From Eutreptiella sp. 'Long Island Sound 2002' (Eukaryota > Euglenozoa > Euglenophyceae > Eutreptiales > Eutreptiaceae), in contig OZ038385.1 of assembly GCA_964036045.1 (NCBI GenBank), forward strand, positions 38,418,808 to 38,482,807: a DNA stretch of 64,000 bases, given 5' to 3'. Positions 13,401-22,400 of the stretch are shown here, piece after piece. Positions within the stretch are counted from its first letter, which is position 1, and every line of letters starts with the position of its first letter. The translations under genes and the position numbers were made by a program. The notes beneath the pieces are model-generated. The model saw nothing but the letters and a program-made list of their open reading frames with translations. It had not been told where the DNA came from and did no database searches.

Positions 13401-16400
13401 AGAGGACACGAGTATGACATGGAACAGCCATCACGGGCCTAGAGGACACGAGTGTGATATAGAACGGCCATCAAGGGCCTAGAGGACACGAGTATGATAT
13501 AGAACTGCCATCAAGGGCCTAGAGGACACGGGTATGACATAGAATAGCAATCAAGGGCCTTGTGGACACGAGCATGATATAGCACAAGCATCAACGGCCT
13601 AGAGCACACGAGTATGATATACACCAGCCAGCAAGGGCCTAGAGGACACGAGTATGATATAGAACAGCTATCAAGGGCCTAGAGGACATGAGTATGATAT
13701 AATACAAGCATCAAGGGCCTAGAGCACACGAGTATGATATAGATCAGCCATCAAGGGCCCAGAGGACACGGGTATGACATAGAATAGCAATCAAGGGCCT
13801 TGTGGACACGAGCATGATATAGAACAACCATGAAGGGCCTAGAGGACACGAATATGATATAGAACTGCCATCAAAGGCCTAGAGGACACGGGTATGACAT
13901 AGAATAGCAATCAAGGGCCTTGTGGACACGAGCATGATATAGAACAAGCATCAACGGCCTAGAGCACACGAGTATGATATACAGCAGCCAGCAAGGGCCT
14001 AGAGGACACGAGTATGATATAGAACAGCCATCAAGGGCCTAGAGGACACGGGTATGACATAGAATAGCAATCAAGGGCCTTGTGGACACCAGCATGATAT
14101 AGAACAAGCATCAACGGCCTAGAGCACACGAGTATGATATACACCAGCCAGCAAGGGCCTAGAGGACACGAGTATGATATAGAATAGCTATCAAGGGCCT
14201 AGAGGACACGAGTATGATATAGAACAAGCATCAAGGGCCTAGAGCGCACGGGTATGATATAGATCAGCCATCAAGGGCCCAGAGGACACGGGTATGACAT
14301 AGAATAGCAATCAAGGGCCTTGTGGACACGAGCATGATATAGAACAAGCATCAACGGCCTAGAGCACACGAGTATGATATACACCAGCCAGCAAGGGCCT
14401 AGAGGACACGAGTATGATATAGAATAGCTATCAAGGGCCTAGAGGACATGAGTATGATATAGAACAAGCATCAAGGGCCTAGAGCACACGAGTATGATAT
14501 ACACCAGCCAGCAAGGGCCTAGAGGACACGAGTATGATATAGAACAGCTGTCAAGGGCCTAGAGGAGATGAGTATGATATAGAACAAGCATCAAGGGCCT
14601 AGAGCACACGAGTATGATATAGATCAGCCATCAAGGGCCGTCCACCCCCTATGCACCACCACTCCGTGGGTGCGCATGACGCGTTCCTTGATGGTCGCGA
14701 GTAGTGTGCGCTTCATAGGGGGCGTGCGCTCCATTATGGTTGACGCGGGTGGCATATGCGCCTGCTTGGTGTTCTAGGTGGTTGACGTTGCACGGTGCCT
14801 GCGCCGTTGTCCCCAGTTCTGCCTACCCCGCTTTCGTCGGAGGTTCCTTCCCTGCCCTTGACCACCACTCCTTTCCACACTGCACTGCAGGGGCGGCCCA
14901 GTGGTGGCCCACTGGGTGCTGGATCCCCTAGGCGCAGGCGACAAACGATATTGTGCTTGCAGGGCCCAGGGTTGGCCCTCTGGGTGCCCGATCCCTTGCG
15001 CGCACTTATAGCACCAATGGACGCCGCAGGGACCCCAGCGGATCCCATGGGCGTTGGAAACCCCCCTGTGGGGTCACTCAGTCTCGGTGATGTCGGGACA
15101 TCCTATTGTGTGCAGTGGGGGTGCCACCCCCCACCCCCCTCCCGCCCCTCCCCAGAGCTCTAATATCTCATGGGGACATTTGTAATATGCCGACGCAGAG
15201 CGTTTTGGCACTATTTGGGACATTTTGCAACTTTCACTTTGATGTGTGGAAGTAAGGACCCCCCACACCCCTATTTTGAGGGTGGGACTCAAAAAACCAT
15301 GTTTTGTAAGGTATTTACATGTGTAGGGGTGGGTTTTGGGGGCCTAGTTAGGGGTTGGATGCGCGAAAAATAGGGCATGACATCATCCAACGCCGATCGC
15401 TAAAATCTTAAAATAAGCAACTTCGGAACAAAATTGGTAACATGAGCCATAGTTCACCCCTAAAAGTGACTGTGAATGATGAAAATGAGCAAAAGGAAGG
15501 GGGATGTTTCCAAATTCCATGTTAAGGGGGGGGCCAAAGGGTATGGATGGGCTATTTGGGGGGGCACAGTGGCGATTGTTTACCACCCGGTGTAGGATGC
15601 GATCAACAGTGATGTCCCGCCCCATTTTTTCATAATTTTGCCCTCGTACAGCTCTCCTACTGTCCCAACCTTCTCCGAAACAACTTTTTCTGAACTTCCC
15701 ACCCCAGAGAGATATGTCGAGTCATTCCAGGAGTCGATTGGTGGGGCATGCGATGCAGACTCCGTGTCCGAAGTAGCTCCCCTTAACCGAATATCATGAC
15801 GGATCCTGTGGTGCCACACGCGGTCACTTCCCTGGACCCGCTCTTGCCGCTTGGGAGGGGAGGGCCTGCACCAACCCGCATTCGCGGCTGTGGGGCTGCC
15901 CCATATCCTGGCAAGCCCCTGCACTCCCGGGCCCTCGTCGCTCCCTAACTCAAAAAGAAAAAACAGAAAGTGACCATGCACTCAGTCCTATTCGACCCGC
16001 AGCCTGGGGGATGGGAGTTAGGGTGCTGCAGCAGCCAGCCGACAGAGTAGGCGCCATGCCTGATCCCCGGGGGGGGGGTTTGGCACAAGGCCTTGGTGGT
16101 TAGCTCTGTGGCGGGGGGGGGGGGGCATGGGAACCCGCCCCGGGTGAGAGTGCGTGTGTGGATGTGGTGTGGGGCGGGTGGGACGTCAGGGAGGGCTTAG
16201 GTGGTGGGTGTGCGTGGGGACAGGAGCAGAAGAGGGAACAACCTGCCTCGATCTGCAGTCGTGCAGGATGCCCCGCGTGATGTGCCAAGGCATAGCCGAA
16301 GATTTCAAACTTTGACCGGTCATGCATCTCGAAAACGGACTGCATCAATTGCGACAGAGGATGGTCACCAAAATCGGAGCTCTGACGGAAATGGGGCATT

Positions 16401-19400
16401 GCAGGCCGCAAACCCGTTGAAGGACACCGCCACTTGTCGAACGTGATCGTCGTCACAAACGACACACCGTCTACAACGCCTCGCGTTGGGACGCGCTGCG
16501 TGCCGGTCGTGGGGACCGGAAGTGGGTTGTATTGACCACAAGCGGATACGAAAAATGCTTAATACTTATCACAGAATTCAAAGAGGACAGACAAACACGT
16601 GCAAACGATGTCTCGTACTTCAACCTCAGACTGGCAGGTCCAGGGCAGTTGTTCAAGGGCGCGCACGCGCCCCCAGACATGAAGGTGCATGTGCCAGGGC
16701 TGTCGTTCAGGGGAAAAAAGAGGGTTCGTAACGCCGACAGAAACGAACCTTCACGTGAACGCTCATGCTTGGTCAAGACATGGGCAAGACACAAGAACCC
16801 AGAAGTATGATTGAACAATGGTTGGCGGTTGGCGGCGGTTGGCGGTTGGTGGCGGTTGGCGGTTGGCGGTTGGCGGTTGGCGGTTGGTGGTCCCTAGGGG
16901 CTGTCTTTAAGGGCTGTCCGCAACAAAACAAAGGGTTCTTAAGGACAGCCCTGGTATGTACACCAAGGCAGTCAAGGGAAAAATGCCTTTCCGAATCAAG
17001 GTGCTTGCCCCCGAATGCACGGGCTCCTGCCTCGCCCCTGTCACACAGGAGTCAGCCTTGCGGGGCAGGGGGTCCAAGCAACAGCCTGTGTCGGAGGCGC
17101 TGCCCACGCTGATCATGCGTCTCTCACCCATGTGTACTTTCCGTGCATACACACCTTTGCTTTGCACCGAGTGTCATGCACATCGGCTTTGCTTGGTTTG
17201 CCATTCCCCCCTGCCTCCTCCCCAGCGAGACGCTGAGGTGACCAGCAGGTCCCGAGTTCGAATCCCGGGTGGAGCAAAGATGATGATCAAGGGTGCCAGC
17301 CTTCCGTCCATACTGACTACCCGGGCGTACTGCCTGTACACCTGGACATTTGCTTTGCACCGAGCGTTGTTGCTTTCCTTGTTTTACCGTGACGGCTTTA
17401 CCCCGGGGGGAACCCCCTGCTCTGGACCCGCTCTTGCCGCTCGGGAGGGGAGGGCCTGCACCAACCCGCATTCGCGGGTGTGGGGCTGCCCCATATCCTG
17501 GCAAGCCCCTGCACTCTTTTCATCCGGACCCTCGTCGCTCCCTAACTCAAAAAGAAAAAACAGAAAGTGACCATGCACTCAGTCCCATTCGACCCGCAGC
17601 CTGGGGGATGGGAGTTAGGGTGCTGCAGCAGCCAGCCGACAGAGTAGGCGCCATGCCTGATCCCCAACGGCGTATGGGTCACCCATGCGACCCCGCACCT
17701 TCCAGGCCATTGGACACCCCGCTCATAGCTCCCGCGCCGGGATGCGTTGGAAGGGGGGCTACCCCCCCCCCCCCCCTCCAGCCTATGCCCAGCCACTGTC
17801 TCCCTGGCAGCAAGCGCCAGCTTCATCGGCATTTGTAACCGACAGTAACCGCCGCCAACCGCTTCGGCAACCTCCTCCAACCGCCTGTCTAACCGCTTCT
17901 GGGGCCGCCTCTGAGGTCCCTTCCCTTCTATGTCCCTGCCCCCTGCACCCGCACCCACCCCCCACTTCAACCCTGAAGCTGCCCTCCCCTGTGAGGGCGA
18001 GCGCGAGGCAATGGTGTGCCCAGTGCAACACCGGGACGTCAGGCGGGCCCGGGGGTCAAGCACACACACCAGGTAGCCGATTCTCAAGCGCTGGCCACAC
18101 CCGGGAGTCCATCTGGGCATCGGGCGGGTGTAATTGGGTTGGCCCAGTAACTGTGAGACCTGGCGGAAGGGTCCGCAGAAGCGTGGCACGGGTGCGAGGC
18201 ACGCACGCGCGCACACACGGTGTACGTAACAAAACAGGGCACAACGCAATGGGCTAGGCGCATCAATCTCATTCGCTGAAACGTCAAGACAACAATCATT
18301 GTGTGCCAGCTGGCGCCTTTTTTCGTGAACAGTCAGAACCATGTGAACAGTCCTCCTTACTAAAAACAGCCAAAATCAATATTTCCTTTTGTTAAATTCC
18401 CTTTTGTCCCACCATGAAATCCGGGTCCGAGGGGGGGAGGGGGCGTTAGCCCGTCCGACGGTGCTGCTGTGGAATCCAAAGGCGCGAAGCTATGGCTCCA
18501 AACTCCGGCATGGGACAGCGGGTGGCACGTCGTGACAAAGCTGTTGCCGGCGGCCAACGATGTGCGACCCCTCCGGCACCATCCGCACCGCGCGCGCACC
18601 GTGCGGGCACTCCCCTTTTGAGGAGCACACGCTTTGGAGTGAAGGTTTTTGAAACGAGGAGCCCCCCTCTGTCCGGGACTGCAGCTTCACCATCCACCCA
18701 CACAATCAGTGGAGCAAGTGACCTCCAAAAAGAGCGGGGGGGGGGGGGGGCACGGCATTGCATCGAACGGACTTGTCTGGAGACCCAAATGGTCAAAACT
18801 TGAGATTGTGATTCAGTAGTCTTACTTGCAGTTCAGCCCATCTGCACAGGGCCCTGTGACAGCTCGAGTGCATGGCTCTCTACCGCTGCCCGTGTGCACC
18901 AGGGTACGATATAACGTGTGTGGGATGCAAATGCTGTTGCTTTGTGAACCGAACCCTGGGGAAGCCCTGGTTGGCATCGACAACAAAAGATCAAAAGAAG
19001 CCCCCCCCCCCCCGCTGACGAAATGACGAAATGCCGAAATGACACCGGGCTTGGCTGGTTGTGCTGACTCTCTGTACACTGTACCAATTGTGCCTTTGTA
19101 CCCTGCCGCCCGGCAACACAAGAGCATACACTGAAGGTGGATGAAGATCCGCATCAAACCCAACTGTTCATATCAGTTGGTTGTAGCATTTTGCCGACAT
19201 CCGTCGAACCACGCGTGACTCTACGGCACACCGCGTGCCTCTACAACCATTTCGTCATTACCTCTCCCTTTCTTCTCCCGCCCCCCCCCCTCTTTCTTGT
19301 GCTCCCACTGCTGCAGGTGGGCTGGAGTGGGGCGGAGTGGATTCCAAACAACATATCAAGTCTACCGTCATCACGTCAGCATCTGAGGCTCAGCTCCCCG

Positions 19401-22400
19401 CCCCCTTGAGATTTACGTCCATCCCACATCCTCCCCTGATGTGCACGGATGCGGCTCTGTTTGGCGATCCGGCGCACCCCGTGCCCCAGTGCCCGCCGCG
19501 TGCTCTGGACGTCCCCATCCGCATGGGGACTACGCGGTCCACCAGCGGGGGGGGGGGGGGGCGGGGGGGCTCCGGGCATACGGGGAAGGGCAGTCCGCTG
19601 CGCGCAGGCTCCGGGGACCCGGGTCGCCGTGCGAGCGACAAGGAGCCGGGGGCTGTACCTTCTGCACCCCTTTGGCAAAGGCCTGCGTCATGTGCACCAG
19701 GAAGTCGGGGGCCAGCGGGTAGATCAGGCCGTGGTGGGGCTGGATGGAGGGGGTCATGCCCTCGAGCATCTGCCGCCAGGCCATCTCCTGCAGCTGCACC
19801 AGCAGCTGATTCCGTTCCTGCAGCACCGAACGCCGCACCGGTGCCCGCCGGCCGCGCGATGGCACGGCCCTGCCCCCCCGGGGCCCTCCCTGGGGGCCGG
19901 GGCCTCGCCAGGCAAAACGTGCACAGAAGCGGAAGGAGACGGGGCTGGCCCAGCAAACGGCCAACGGTATTCCGGTTGGCTCGAGGGCGTTGCCAGTCGG
20001 GGCGTGGAACGCCAGTGGCTGCGGCCGGTGGGTCGCTGGCCGTGGCCGTGGATGTGGACGGCATTGCTGAGATGGTCACACGACATAGATACCAGTTTCG
20101 AGAAGCTTCCACAACTCCTGATGTGCACTCCCTGGGCAAAGTCTCGTTCAGAAATTTGCTGGGTGGATGTGCGTTGACATGTAAAGCCTTGAGGGGGAGA
20201 TTGTATCACATTTTTTTCTTGTACAGCCTTGAGGGAGACATCTCAGCCAGCTACGGCTGGCCACTGCTCGGCACGGCATACCCTTGACCCCCCGCCCTTC
20301 CGGCTCCGACGTGATGACCAAGAACAGGGTCCTACTGCGTGGCACGGGGGCACCTGTTTCTTGAGACATCAGGGCGCCCCATGTTTTCTTGCGGTGGGTA
20401 TGGCACGTGTTGTAAGGACGTGCCACCAAACAAGGCACCAGAGTCGCCACCCATGTCCGGCAGGGCCCGCCGAGGATCCTCCCCACGTTGTCTGCCACTC
20501 AGTAATATCTGCTCTCGTCACACCCCGAACTCAGTAAGAACAAAGCTCCTTCACTGTTCTCGATGTTGGGGCCGTGGAGGCGGGCAGAGGCGGGGGAAGC
20601 CGATCTCCCATGGGGCCCGATGTGCCCCGAAGGTGCCCGGACAAGAACGGGCAGGGGGTGGGGGGCTGAAAGAACGGGCTCCGACGAAATGCGATATGTT
20701 ACTCTCTGCATTGGCACTTGCCGGGGTGTGCAATCATCATAGTTTCTGGATTGGCGCTCAGGGGGGGGGGGGGTGGCGCGCTGTTGGCGGCCGGAGGAGG
20801 GGGGGGGGGCGGAATGGCTGCCCGACCCACGCACCCACCCACCCACCCACCCACCCAAACAGCCCCCCCCCCCCCATGGGTGGTGGGGGGTTGACCCAAT
20901 CATACGATGCACAAAACGGAACACGAAGAACACGAGCACTTCAGACTTGCCTAAAAAGCACCCCTGATCAGTCACTCTACTCTGAAGCCACTACTCAGTC
21001 AGCTACTCTGAAGTGTCCACTCTGAAGCCAAGTCACCAACACTGCCTGAGAAATCAGAATCATCAGACTCCTGATGCCTCTCGCGCTTGCCTTGCGGTTT
21101 GCCCTTGTCTGCCCTGGAATATCTGAACTGAGCCCTACGCCTGTTGCCCTGAATGATCCCCAATGCAGTCCTGACCCCAACCCAGACACACACCCCAAGT
21201 TCCGTCACCCCACCCATCGGGGGGGGGGGGCGATTTTGGCCAAAACTGGCTGACGGCCTGACCCACCCACCCACCCACCCACTCCCTGAATCCCCCCCCC
21301 CCTCGGGATAAGTAATTTCCGCCACTAAGCCGTGGCCTGGCAGCAGTGCCCATTGGCCCCTCACCCCTAGAGCCCCCAGACTGTCCCCGTTTCACTGCTC
21401 TGTGTCGGGTCCACACGAAGGAGGGCAACGGCCCTCGCCATTGGCGTCGAGGCAGACACCTGCTTGGGGGGGGTGGGGGGGGGGGATGCATTGCTGTGTG
21501 AATTTATGGCACCCTTGGGGGGGGGGGTGGCCATAAAGGGGAGTTGGCACGCCGCCAGGTTTGGCGCGCGCGCGCGCCGACAATCAGTTGGCGCACACAA
21601 CCGCCCCCAACGCGCACGAGGCCGCCCATACCTTCCAGCAACAGACCAGGGTCAGGCAGTGCACCAAATCCGACAGCGCATCAGGGAAACACGGGCGGCA
21701 GTGGATGGCGCTCTGGTAAAACAGGATGGCCTCCTCGATGCAGTTTGCGTCCTTGTACGTGGACGCCATGTTGGAGTAGGCGTCGGCGTGTCGGGGGTTG
21801 AGTTGGATGGCCCGTTGGTAGTGCTGAATGGCCAATTGGGACTGGCCCTGGTCCTTGAGCAGATTGCCCAGGTTGGACCAGGGGTCGGCGAAGTTCTCAT
21901 CGCACTCGATGGCAAGAAGGTAATGCCGTCGTGCGTCCTCGACCAGTCCTGGGCACAGTGCGTCGAACGGGACCATGGGCGACTCCCAAACCTGCGGTGC
22001 CCGGGTGCCTTCAGCTTCGTTTAAGTGGTGATCTGGTACAGGTTCAGGTCTCTAGTACAGCGGTGTTCGGGTGCAGACAACGCCTTGGGCCATATTTGTT
22101 GGGGGTGGCTCTTGGGACGTGCTGTGCGGGACGTTGGTCCATCACGTTAAGGGTCCGCAACTTGATAAACGAGGGGATAGGGTCCCGACCTGTGGCCCCC
22201 CGCATAAGGCAGGAAGGAGGGGGGGCTGCTGCCCTGCCATACCAGAAACTGAGTGTGCGCGCACAAGACCGTGCGAGAGATCGCCGTGCCCTTGCTTGCG
22301 ATGCCCTTCAGCCTTTACCCTTCAGTCCCACTTACTTCGCGTCTCTATGCGGGCCCCGGGCACTCCCTCTTGAATAGGAAAGACCGTTGACCGGCGGGGA

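Noticed and set aside
9867-14640. CRISPR-like appearance of the regular 40-bp array
   Set aside because: Units are contiguous repeats with no unique spacers, in a eukaryotic intron.
17224-17276. tRNA gene suggested by AGTTCGAATCCCGGG
   Set aside because: Only the T-arm is present. No box A, D-arm or acceptor stem is found upstream.
20749-21300. G-quadruplex or telomere-like function for the G runs and CCCACC repeats
   Set aside because: Runs of this kind are spread across the whole window on both strands without pattern relative to genes, and no telomeric repeat is present.
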